A DNA stretch of 64,000 nucleotides, from positions 62,001 through 126,000 of the forward strand of contig SAXG01000022.1 in NCBI GenBank assembly GCA_012932865.1, given 5' to 3'. A program made the translations under genes and the position numbers. The notes beneath the pieces are model-generated. The model had not been told where the DNA came from, ran no database searches, and saw only the letters and a list, made by a program, of their open reading frames with translations. Below are positions 1 to 7,917 of the stretch, piece by piece. Numbering within the stretch: position 1 is the first letter of the stretch; each line of letters starts with the position of its first letter. The stretch comes from Amylostereum areolatum (lineage: Eukaryota > Basidiomycota > Agaricomycetes > Russulales > Stereaceae).

Positions 1-217
1 TCGCAATGGCTTCTGCCCACCTCAGGGCTCCCTCGCCGTGCTCGTATTACCCCTTCAGGGTGAGGACACAATGCAAGGCCCAGGGCCAAGCAAATTGGGG
101 AGCGAGTGGGACAAATGAATGTTACTCGCCTTTGAAGAACTTTGTACGACTTGAGGGTTAAATAGATAGGCCAGGGCCCATAACCTGTTGAACAGACTTA
201 TGCAAGTCAGTGAGACG
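1..217 (-). mobile_element. Copia-2 retrotransposon fragment: leader, primer site and truncated LTR end
   Basis: Read on the minus strand, 217-186 is the last 32 bases of an LTR ending in TTCAACA. It matches the end of the full Copia-2 LTR at 57641-58112. It is followed at 185-172 by GGTTATGGGCCCTG, the complement of the anticodon region of initiator tRNA-Met, which copia-type elements use as an internal half-tRNA primer site. The leader continues to the window edge; no gag frame is convincing in the short stretch left. The LTR is cut at 218 by a Copia-1 LTR. Confidence 0.7.
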
Positions 218-598
218 TGTTGAAGATATTCCTTTATGTCTGATTTCTACGCCTTTACTCCGCTCTATCTCCTTTCCATTCGCTTCTATTCCGCTCCATT
301 CACCCTATTATCGTCTCATTCCGCGTCTATACCCTCACATGCCCTCTCCACTTCACCTACTGTACCCATTTGTACTGTACTTACTGTAGGTCAGCCTGAG
401 TTAGCTTCCCTAGCTTCAGTTTCGAGTTAGTTACCGCTTTAGGTCGATTCTCGGCTTATTCCGAGTTTCCTCCCACGCTCCATGGCCTCTACCTGCAGCC
501 ACACGCGTCTGCTCCTCCTCAGTCGCTCATTCTGTGCTGCAGCAATCCACTGTTTGTGTCAGTTCTGAGCGTTAGCCCCTTCAACTGCGACTTCAACA
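218..598 (+). repeat. Copia-1 solo LTR (internally shortened)
   Basis: Starts TGTTGAAG and ends CTTCAACA, as in the Copia-1 LTRs at 1120-1568, 5440-5884 and 6579-6980. It lacks about 68 bases between two copies of a ctcagtcgctcattctgtgctgcag direct repeat that the other copies keep, so a repeat-mediated deletion is likely. Flanking 5-mers (agacg and gtaac) do not match, so this copy was not left by a simple insertion. Confidence 0.8.
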
Positions 599-635
599 GT
601 AACTTGGTGCCTTCGCACTAGTCGTTGCTGACACT
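599..635 (+). repeat. 3' end of a Gypsy-A LTR
   Basis: The 37 bases from gtaacttggtg to gttgctgaca match the 3' end of the Gypsy-A LTRs at 17091-17547 and 23935-24381. The rest of the LTR is missing because the Copia-1 LTR abuts it. Confidence 0.7.
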
Positions 636-1119
636 TACTCGCTGGTGTATGGGCAGAGCTGCACCAGGAGGAGATCCTCGGCAAGGAAGGCAGGGTCAGG
701 TCCAATGGTCAGTGTCGAAGCAACGGTAGCTGACACGAGTATGATGTCGGGGTCACCAGAACCAGACAGGGCCAGTGTGGTCTGTGCGGACAATGACGTG
801 GGAGCCTAGGAGGTCGCACCTCCATTTCTTCAGTGCGAGAATGATAGCAAAATGTTCCTTGTTATGGACAGGATAGTTCAGTTTGGCACCTTTAAATGCA
901 TATGAGTCAAAGGCAATGGGTCGGGTCGTTTCCCATATGGGGCCCCATGACAGTACGGCACCAGTGCGGAAATCACTGGCATCTGTGGTCACCCAAATCT
1001 TGTTGTCACCTGGGTTGTCGTGGTCAATTGTCGTGAGGCATTCACAGCTGATGACCAGGGACTTGATCGTGTCAAAGGCCACCTGGTGGCTAGGTAGCCA
1101 GGGGGGAACACCTTGTTGG
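636..1119 (-). pseudogene. pol: Gypsy-D reverse transcriptase/RNase H fragment
   Basis: The frame at 753-1082 encodes the end of a Ty3/gypsy RT thumb and most of RNase H. Visible motifs are TTDASDFRTGAVLS (the first RNase H aspartate), RPIAFDS, LNYPVHNKEHFAIILALKKW (the catalytic glutamate region) and VIVRTDH. The protein then breaks off. The following segment (GDPDIILVSATVAST) reads in another frame and resembles the RNase H-integrase linker, so RTDH is probably joined to it by an internal deletion. The fragment is cut at 1119 by Copia-1. A Gypsy-D integrase lies beyond Copia-1 on the opposite strand (5885-7707), implying inversion or two separate copies. Confidence 0.75.
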
Positions 1120-1568
1120 TGTTGAAGTCGCAGTTGAAGGGGCTAGCCAACTAGCTAGGGACGCTCAGAACTGACACAAACAGTGGATTGCTGCAGCACA
1201 GAATGAGCGACTGAGAAACAAGACAGAAACGAGCAAAGGGCATACCTGCAGCACAGAATGAGCGACTGAGGAGGAGCAGACGCGTGTGGCTGCAGGTAGA
1301 GGCCACGGAGCGTGGGAGGAAACTCGGAATAAGCCGAGAATCGACCAAAAGCGGTAACTAACTCGAAACTGAGGCTAGGGAAGCTAGCTCAGGCTGAACT
1401 ACAGTAAGTACAGTACAATAGCGAACAGTGGATGAAGTGGAGAGGGCATGTGAGGGTATAGACGCGGAATGAGACGATAATAGGGTGAATGGAGCGGAAT
1501 AGACGCGAATAGAAGGGAGATAGAACGGAATAGGCGTAGAAATCAGACATAAATGAATATCTTCAACA
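1120..1568 (-). repeat. Copia-1 3' LTR
   Basis: 449 bp, TGTTGAAG to CTTCAACA on the minus strand, near-identical to 5440-5884. It contains two copies of the ctcagtcgctcattctgtgctgcag repeat. Confidence 0.9.
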
Positions 1569-1587
1569 CTCCCCCGTGATGAGACGC

Positions 1588-3289
1588 CTACTCGAGTCCC
1601 ATCATCTCCCTGCAGCGCACAACGCGCTCCCGAGGCAGCGCCTTCGTCAGGATGTCCGCCGGCATCCTCGTTTGTCCCCACAAACTTGAGAGCAATCCGG
1701 CCGGCCTCCACTTCGTCTCGCAGCCAGTAGAAGCGCAAGTCGAGGTGCTTCATGCGCCCATGATGCTCGGGGTTCTTCGAGACGTTGATAGATGACTGGT
1801 TGTCCGAGTACAGGAGTGAAGCGCCCTCGACTGTGTAACCAAACTCAGAGAGCAGGTTGCGCATCCAGACGATCTCCTTGCCAGCCTCGACAGCAGCAAT
1901 GTACTCCGCCTCGGTCGTCGACTGTGCGACGAGCGATTGGAGGCGAGAGCTCCAGCTGACGGCGCCAGAACCGATGCAGACGAGATACCCGCCTGTGGAG
2001 CGGCCATTGTAGATGCAGCGGAATCCCATCTTGTCGCACAGGACCTCCATCAGCTTGATCTTCCACAGGCGAGCGGCCTGCTTGAGGCCGTAGATAGACT
2101 TCTGCAGCTTGCAGACCGCGCCAGGAGGACCCTCCTCGAAGCCTTCAGGCTGCTTCATGTAGACCTCCGCATCGAGGTCGCCATTGATGAAGGCATGGGA
2201 GATGTCGATGGAGCGCAGGTGGAGATCCTCGACGGCGGCGAGGGCGAGGACAGTGCGAATGGCCTGGAACTTGGCAGTGGGAGCGAAGGTCTCGAAGTAG
2301 TCGAAGCCAGGGCGTTGCGCGAAGCCCTTGGCGACGACGCGCGCCTTGTAGCGCTCGATAGAGCCGTCCTCCTTGCGCTTGACCTTGAAGACCCAGCGCG
2401 ATGTGACGGCGTGCGAGCCAGGAGGGAGAGAGGCGATAAACCAGGTGCCGTTGGCTGCATGCGCGTCGAGCTCCTCTCTGCACGCTGCAAGCCACATCTC
2501 CGCGTCCGGACGTTGCATAGCCTGCCGGTAGGAGAGCGGCTCGCCGTCTGCGGATAGCAGGGCGGTCTCCAACGCGGTGTGGATGGCAAAGGCGGCCTCA
2601 GGCGTCTCCTGCGCGAAGTAGACGTCGTCATTCGCCCACGGCTCAGGAGAGTCGCTATGAGCGTCCTCCTCGTCGGATTCGACTGCAGGAAGCGGCTCGC
2701 GCACTTTCGCCTTGGAGGGCACTGGTTGAGGCTGCCAGCTGTTCGATCGCGCCTTGACCACCGAGTCGCGCGTGCTACGGCGCAGAGGACCGGTGGGCGA
2801 AGCGGCGCGCTTCCTCCCTCGAGGAGCAGGCCGCGAAGGACCCGCATGTGGAGAGGGAGGTGCAGGATCGGCTGCAGGAGCGGGATCGGCCGCATCCTGA
2901 TCGACATCATGCTCGTGCTCATCAGAAGGCGGAGCTGGAGGCTGAACAGGCTCGTCTTGCTCAGCAGAGGACGAGTCGTCGTCTCCCCCGGCATCCAGCA
3001 CCGGCTGAGAGGGAGCGGGCTCCGATGGAGGCGGAGGAGGGAAGAGGGGAGCGGAAGGCGAGGGCAGGAGCGGCTTGTTGAGCCTGGAGCGAGGGAAATC
3101 GCGCTCGTCAAAGTCTGCGCGCTCGCAAATGATGACCTTCTTCGCTATGGGGTCCCAGAACTTCCAGCCTTTGTACCCCTCGGGATACCCGATGAAGGCG
3201 GCCTTCACCATGTGCGGCTGCAGGCCCTTGCGCTTGTCGCGCTGGACGTGGACGTATGCGGTGCATCCCCACACGCGCAGACGACTCAC
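1588..3289 (-). pseudogene. pol: Copia-1 pol, RT and RNase H part
   Basis: After a frameshift near 3290 the frame encodes the integrase C-terminal region (LRVWGCTAYVHV, FIGYPEGYKGWKFWDP), a proline- and acid-rich linker, and the copia-type RT (NGTWFIASLPPGSHAVTSRW, RWVFKVKRKEDGSIERYKAR, DISHAFINGDLDAEVYMKQP, SIYGLKQAARLW). Right after LMEVLCDKMGF the protein jumps to RSTGGYLVCIGSGAVSWSS, which is RNase H. The palm segment with the YVDD active site is therefore missing by an in-frame deletion of roughly 200 residues by family comparison. RNase H keeps STTEAEY and SDNQSSI. A second one-base shift separates the frame from its native end (MPADILTKALPRERV, stop at 1590-1588). Without the palm it cannot polymerise. 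Confidence 0.88.
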
Positions 3290-4360
3290 ATCCGGCTTGG
3301 ACCCGTGCCAGAGCTCAAAGGGCGTGGTGTGCGCCTTGATAGCGGCGGTGGGAAGGGGATGTAGGCACTGAGCGCTTCTCCCCAGAAAGACGCAGGCAGG
3401 CCGGACTCCGCAAGCATCGCAGTGACGCCCTCCTCAATGGTGCGATTTGCACGCTCCGCTACGCCGTTCTGCTGAGGGCGATTGCGCGTCGTATGACGGT
3501 GCTCGATCCCGTGCAGCGAACAGAACTCGTCCATGTTGCGACCCATGTACTCGCCCCCCTTGTCGTCCTGCAGCGCGAGCAGCTTCTCGCCTGTCTGCTT
3601 CTCCGCCCACGCTTTGAAGTCCTTGAACGCCTCGTACTGGTCCGACTTCTTGCGAAGCAGGTAGACGGCGTAGAAATGCGAGGCTGCGTCAATGTAGAGG
3701 ACCCAGTAGCGATAGCCAGAGGCGGTGCGGACTGGAAGCGGGCCATGCAGGTCGGAGTGGACGAGGGCGAGGCGCTTTGTGTAGACGGTGGTAGAGGAGG
3801 GGAACGGGTCGGCGTGCATCTTGCCAGCGAGGCAGGGCTCGCAGATAGGGTCGGACTTCTCTAACGAGTTGAAGACGAGACCAGTGACGAGATTCTCGCG
3901 CACTATGCGCTGGAGACCGGCGTGGTTGAAGTGCGCAAGGCGGCGGTGCCATAGGGACGCGTCGAGGCGGCGAGTGCGGCGGATAGGGCGTAGTGCGACG
4001 CAGTAGAGGTGGGCCCGTCGAGATAGGCGGTGTTAGCATCGTTGATCGTCGCAGTGAACCACACAGCGCCGTCCTTAGCGAAGGAGACGCGGCTCCCCTT
4101 GATGGTGACGACGAATGCCTTATGCTTCGCAAGGTAGAGGACAGAGAGGAGATTATTGCGCAGATGGGGAACATGGAGGACTCTAGTAAACTCGACGGCG
4201 CCCTGCGCCTTTCCTGCTACAACCGGATTGAACACCACTGAGCCGACTCCTGCACTGTACACCGTCTTTCCGTCTGCGAGGCGAATAGGCGTGGAAGGGG
4301 GCGATAGGAGGTGAAGAAGTGGCGATGTGGGGTCATATGAGACAGGGTTGAAGCCGTCAG
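3286..4360 (-). pseudogene. pol: Copia-1 protease remnant and integrase
   Basis: The start of this segment is the protease. Pieces of the usual sequence (TLSHMTPHRHFFTSYRPL, then TPIRLADGKTVYSAGVGSVV) lie in two frames, and the D-S-G active-site triplet is not intact next to the inserted element at 4361. Downstream are the pre-integrase region (HLRNNLLSV), a frameshift near 3903, then the integrase core: the zinc-binding end (PICEPCLAGKMH), the first aspartate in VHSDLHGP, the second in LQDDKGGEYM, and the glutamate in QQNGVAERANRTIEEG. The catalytic triad is complete, but the frame breaks again after GEALSAYIP. Confidence 0.85.
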
Positions 4361-4569
4361 TGTTGAAAACACAGAGGGACCTTCAGTCATAAAGTGAAAC
4401 ACAAAGTGGACCGGCCGGGGATTGAACCCAGGACCTCCCATATTCTAGAAGGGTGCTCTAACCAACTGAGCTACCTGTCCGATAGTGGGAACAGGTTGGC
4501 AGTTGATATAGAGGATATCACTGAGCTCTGATTGTGTGCAACAGGCCAGGGCTTAGCCTTATTTCAACA
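4361..4569 (-). mobile_element. 209-bp tRNA-bearing LTR-like element, copy 1
   Basis: On minus the unit runs from TGTTGAAATAAGG to GTGTTTTCAACA. It has TG...CA ends, a 7-base terminal inverted repeat (TGTTGAA/TTCAACA) identical to that of the Copia-1 LTR, and a perfect 5-bp target duplication, GTCAG at 4356-4360 and 4570-4574. Those are marks of LTR-retrotransposon integrase. It is not a Copia-1 LTR: the interior is unrelated and holds a 74-nt tRNA-like gene (4480-4407). A T4 run, a possible pol III terminator, sits at its 3' end. It landed between Copia-1 gag and protease. A second copy at 7708-7916 differs at about four bases. It could be the solo LTR of a terminal-repeat-in-miniature (TRIM) element, comparable in concept to plant Cassandra, which carries 5S rRNA. 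Confidence 0.85.
4407..4480 (-). tRNA. tRNA-like gene inside the LTR-like element, apparent anticodon AGA
   Basis: 74 nt folding as a cloverleaf: acceptor GGACAGG/CCGGTCC with one A-G mismatch, D stem GCTC/GAGC, anticodon stem CCCTT/ATGGG with one T-T mismatch, loop CTAGAAT, 5-base variable loop, T stem CTGGG/CCCGG. The A box TAGCTCAGTTGG and B box GGTTCAATCCC fit pol III consensus. The loop gives AGA, a serine anticodon, but serine tRNAs have a long variable arm and this one does not, so it is probably not a working serine tRNA. Its likely role is an internal pol III promoter or a tRNA mimic. Confidence 0.7.
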
Positions 4570-5373
4570 GTCAGACGACGAGGACGCAGCGTTGGCGTTG
4601 TCCCCAAGGCGCGAACGCAGGTCCTTGATCTGCTTCTGGTAGCAGGTCTTCTCCTCGTGCCCGCTCTTCTTGCAGAACGCGCAAGTGAGACGTGGACGCG
4701 AGGACTGCCCCTCGGCCTTGCCAGACGCACCAGAGGACGACGCACTGAGCGCAGACGAAGCATCCGGCTTGAAGAACTCGGGATTGCGCTCTCTGTTGGT
4801 CTCCTCGCGCACAAACGCGTCCTTGACGCTGTCGGGGTCGAGCTTCTCGAGCAGGAGGAGGGAGGAGACGAAGGAGGAGTACTCCGAGGGGAGGGCGCGG
4901 ATGTAGGCCATGGTGGTGAGCTCCTTGTCGAGCTCCTCGAGGGTGAGAGACACAGGGTGAAGGGAACGAATGCGACGCATAGCATCGTCGACTCGCGTCG
5001 CCGTAGCGAGCAGGGACTCGTCCTCCTTCTTGCGGACATTGAAGAGGTCGTCATACGCGTTGAAGCGCGCGCCAGGCGCCTTCTTGACGTGCAGCGCCTC
5101 GAGCTTCGTCCACATGGCAGGGGCGTCGCGCCTAAGGTCGTCCACAGGACCTCGCTGGTCCTTGGAGATGAGGAGGTAAATCGCACCCCCAGCCTTGGAG
5201 CAGATCGAGGTGTACTCCTTGAGGGCGGCAGCAGCGGTATCCGCCGGCTTGGACGTCTCCCCCAGCACTACAGCGTCCCAGCCCTTGGTCTGGAGCCAGG
5301 CCAGGACCTCGTTCGACCAGTCCTTGTAGTTTTGGCCGGTAAGAGCGTCGATTTTGGGGATAGAGTCGGACAT
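4564..5373 (-). CDS. gag: Copia-1 Gag
   Basis: 269 residues starting MSDSIPKIDALTGQNYKDW, a typical copia Gag N-terminus, through a gag-polypeptide (UBN2-like) domain (AMWTKLEALH, LEELDKELTTMAYIRALP) to a zinc knuckle CAFCKKSGHEEKTC (CX2CX4HX4C) at about residue 227. It packages element RNA in cytoplasmic particles. The stop lies in the first codons of the inserted tRNA-bearing element, so the native frame would have run on into protease as a single Gag-Pol. The start ATG lies 50-70 bases after the primer site. Intact as an ORF, but cut off from pol. Confidence 0.88.
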   Translation of the reverse strand: MSDSIPKIDALTGQNYKDWSNEVLAWLQTKGWDAVVLGETSKPADTAAAALKEYTSICSKAGGAIYLLISKDQRGPVDDLRRDAPAMWTKLEALHVKKAPGARFNAYDDLFNVRKKEDESLLATATRVDDAMRRIRSLHPVSLTLEELDKELTTMAYIRALPSEYSSFVSSLLLLEKLDPDSVKDAFVREETNRERNPEFFKPDASSALSASSSGASGKAEGQSSRPRLTCAFCKKSGHEEKTCYQKQIKDLRSRLGDNANAASSSSDC

Positions 5374-5425
5374 AGTGAAGACTTGGAGAGGATATGCGCA
5401 AAAGCGATAGGTGTTGGCTAGAGCG

Positions 5426-5439
5426 CAGGGCCCATAACC
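5426..5439 (-). other. Copia-1 primer-binding site (half initiator tRNA-Met)
   Basis: GGTTATGGGCCCTG directly after the 5' LTR on minus. It complements the anticodon stem-loop of initiator tRNA-Met (CAGGGCCCATAACC, anticodon CAU) rather than a tRNA 3' end. Drosophila copia uses the same internal-fragment priming. The identical 14-mer is found at 172-185. Confidence 0.85.
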
Positions 5440-5884
5440 TATTGAAGTCGCAGTTGAAGGGGCTAGCCAACTAGCTAGGGACGCTCAGAACTGACACAAA
5501 CAGTGGATTGCTGCAGCACAGAATGAGCGACTGAGAAACAAGACAGAAACGAGCAAGGGGCATACCTGCAGCACAGAATGAGCGACTGAGGAGGAGCAGA
5601 CACGTGTGGCTGCAGGTAGAGGCCACAGAGCGTGGGAGGAAACTCGGAATAAGCCGAGAATCGACCTAAAGCGGTAACTAACTCGAAACTGAAGCTAGGG
5701 AAGCTAGCTCAGGCTGAACTATAGTAAGTACAGTACAATAGCGAACAATGGGTGAAGTGGAGAGGGCATGTGGAGGGTATAAATGAGACGATAAGAGGGT
5801 GAATGGAGCGGAATAGAGGCGAATAGAAGGGAGATACAACGGAATAAAGGCGTAGAAATCAGACATAAAGGAATATCTTCAACA
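5440..5884 (-). repeat. Copia-1 5' LTR
   Basis: 445 bp; the minus 3' terminus reads CTTCAATA instead of CTTCAACA, a single transition in the conserved end. Otherwise close to the 3' LTR. Confidence 0.88.
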
Positions 5885-7707
5885 TCTGTTCCCGCCTGGC
5901 CGCGAACCTCGACAGCATCCCTGGGGCCAGACTGTCCTCCTCCAAACTCCTGTACAACGGTGACCACCTTGTTGTTCCCCCTTCCGAAACCTCCGACAAT
6001 CTCTCTTTGAACTTGCGCATGACAGGCTTGGGCATTTTGGTATCGACAAATCGTATAGTTGCACTCCACGACTCGTACTATTGGCCTGCTATGCGCACCG
6101 AACTTGATCATGGCTATGTCCGCGGGTGCTCTGACTGCCAACGAAACAAATCATCTACGGGGAAACCTGCTGGTCCGTTACACACTCTGCCTATCCCCGA
6201 CTCTCGTGGTTCCGACATTGCTATCGACTTTGTCGGTCTACTACCAGAAGAAGACAGATACAATGCCATTGCGACAATAACCAACCACTCCAGTGCTGAC
6301 ATATGATTGATTCTCTGCCGGACCGACACCTCCGCGGAGGCCTTTGCTGCAGCATTTTTTGATCACTGGTTCTGTGAGAATGGCCTCCCCCTCCACATTG
6401 TCTCTGACCGCGACAAACTCTTCATCTCCAAATTCTGGAAAGTGCTTCACTGCCTGTCGGGTGTGAAACTTAACATGTCCTCATCCTATCACCCCGAAAC
6501 TGACGGCGTGTCCGAAAGAACAAACAAAACCATAATTCAGTGCCTCAGATTCCATGTCAACCGCCAGCAGCATGGCTGTGTTGAAGATATTCATTTATGT
6601 CTGATTTCTACGCCTTTATTCCGTTCCATTTCCTTTCTATTCACCTCTCCGCTTCCTCTCCCCTTCACCTACTGTACCCATTTGTACTGTACTTACTGTA
6701 GTTCAGCCTGAGATAGCTTCCCTAGCTTCAGTTTCGAGTTAGTTACCGCTTTAGGTCGATTCTCGGCTTATTCCGAGTTTCCTCCCACGCTCCGTAGCCT
6801 CTACCTGCAGCCACACATGTCTGCTCCTCCTCAGTCGCTCATTCTGTGCTGCAGGTATGCCCCTTGCTCGTTTCTGTCTTGTTTCTCAGTCGCTCATTCT
6901 GTGCTGCAGCAATCCACTGTTTGTGTCAGTTCTGAGCGTCCCTAGCTAGTTGGCTAGCCCCTTCAACTGCGACTTCAACAGGCTGGGTCCGTGCACTGCC
7001 CGCAGTTTGGTTCCACCTCATGAACACGATGAACACTTCGACCAGCTACTCCCTGTTTCAACTCCATCTTGGCCGCAGCCCATGCCTCATTCTGCCTCTC
7101 TCTGCCCCCCCCGATGCTGTCTGTACGAGATCTGGGTGAGGATGGTCTTCGTACAGAACATTTCCTCCATGGTGTGGAGACAAACTTCCACGCCACGTCC
7201 AACGCCCTGCTTGCATCGAAGGTAGAATAGGCCGCTCAAGCAAACAAGCACTGTCGCCCCGACCCCATCTTCTCCGAGGGTGACAAAGTGCTGCTGTCCA
7301 CCTTCCACCACTGCCGCAACTACAAATCGGCCAACACGACAAGGGTCGCCAAGTTTATGCCCCATTTTGACGGCCCGTACACTGTCAGGATTGCCCACCC
7401 CGAACACAGCACATACACTCTCAACCTTCCAGATCACCCGAACACATTTCCAACCTTCCATGTCAGCCTCCTGCACCAATTCACCGAACAGAACGCCAAA
7501 ATTGCCCCCTCTCACGCCCTCCCACGCCCAGGTCCAGTCGTGCTCGAAGATGGTTCGCTGGAGTACATCATCGACAAGATCATTGACAAACGTTGCCACA
7601 GCCGAGGCAAACAATACTTGGTCACTTGGGCCGGCTGGGGTCTTGAAGACGCCTGTTGGTTGCCTGCTAGAGAACTATCTGATTGTGCAGCCTTGGACAT
7701 CTGGGAG
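5885..7707 (+). pseudogene. pol: Gypsy-D integrase with C-terminal chromodomain, interrupted
   Basis: In the frame from about 5885: the integrase N-terminal zinc region (HDSYYWPAMRTEL, GCSDCQRNKS), core DIAIDFVGLLP, then an in-frame stop (SSADI stop), then FCENGLPLHIVSDRDKLF, SSYHPETDGVSERTNKTI. At 6578 it is interrupted by a Copia-1 solo LTR (6579-6980) and resumes at 6981. After frame breaks near 7080-7290 the GPY/F-like region (FDGPYTVRI) and a chromodomain (YIIDKIIDKRCHSRGKQYLV, TWAGWGLEDACWLP) follow. A chromodomain marks it as a chromovirus that targets modified histones. The end is replaced at 7708 by the second tRNA-bearing element. Confidence 0.87.
6579..6980 (+). repeat. Copia-1 solo LTR with target duplication
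   Basis: 402 bp, TGTTGAAG to CTTCAACA, flanked by a perfect 5-bp duplication GGCTG at 6574-6578 and 6981-6985. It sits inside the Gypsy-D integrase frame. It is the product of a Copia-1 insertion followed by LTR-LTR recombination, so Copia-1 was active after this Gypsy-D copy arrived. Confidence 0.93.
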
Positions 7708-7916
7708 TGTTGAAATAAGGCTAAGCCCTGGCCTGTTGCACACAATCAGAGCTCAGTGATATCCTCTATATCAACTACCAATCTGTTCCCACTATTGGAC
7801 AGGTAGCTCAGTTGGTTAGAGCACCCTTCTAGAATAGGGGAGGTCCTGGGTTCAATCCCCGGCCGGTCCACTTTGTGTTTCACTTTATGACTGAAGGTCC
7901 CTCTGTGTTTTCAACA
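7708..7916 (+). mobile_element. 209-bp tRNA-bearing LTR-like element, copy 2
   Basis: The same 209-bp unit as 4361-4569, in plus orientation, with identical termini and about four substitutions. Flanks gggag and tgccc do not form a duplication, so the right side has been rearranged. It joins the Gypsy-D chromodomain to the inverted-end unit at 7918. Confidence 0.85.
7797..7870 (+). tRNA. tRNA-like gene, copy 2, apparent anticodon AGA
   Basis: 74 nt, one base different from 4407-4480. The difference makes position 40 a G, so the anticodon stem CCCTT/AGGGG now pairs fully, counting one G-T. A and B boxes are intact. The same caveats apply: AGA anticodon with a short variable loop, and an A-G mismatch in the acceptor. 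Confidence 0.7.
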
Positions 7917-7917
7917 T

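Larger units (their letters stand above)
1120..5884 (-). mobile_element. Copia-1, two-LTR Ty1/copia retrotransposon, inactivated
   Basis: The 4.77-kb element has LTRs at 5440-5884 (5') and 1120-1568 (3'), a half-tRNA primer site, gag, a broken protease, integrase, then RT and RNase H. Integrase before RT is the Ty1/copia order. A polypurine tract (CACGGGGGAG on minus) touches the 3' LTR. The two outer 5-mers (gttgg and tctgt) differ, so the ends may derive from recombination between copies. It is dead: a 209-bp insertion splits gag from protease, there are frameshifts in protease and pol, and an in-frame deletion removes the RT active site. Confidence 0.9.

Noticed and set aside
4407..4480. 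Ordinary host tRNA-Ser(AGA) gene
   Set aside because: It lies inside a 209-bp unit with its own ends and target duplication, is repeated at 7797-7870, has a short variable arm and stem mismatches.
1569..5439. Copia-1 as an active element
   Set aside because: RT palm missing, several frameshifts, an insertion at the protease and unmatched flanks.
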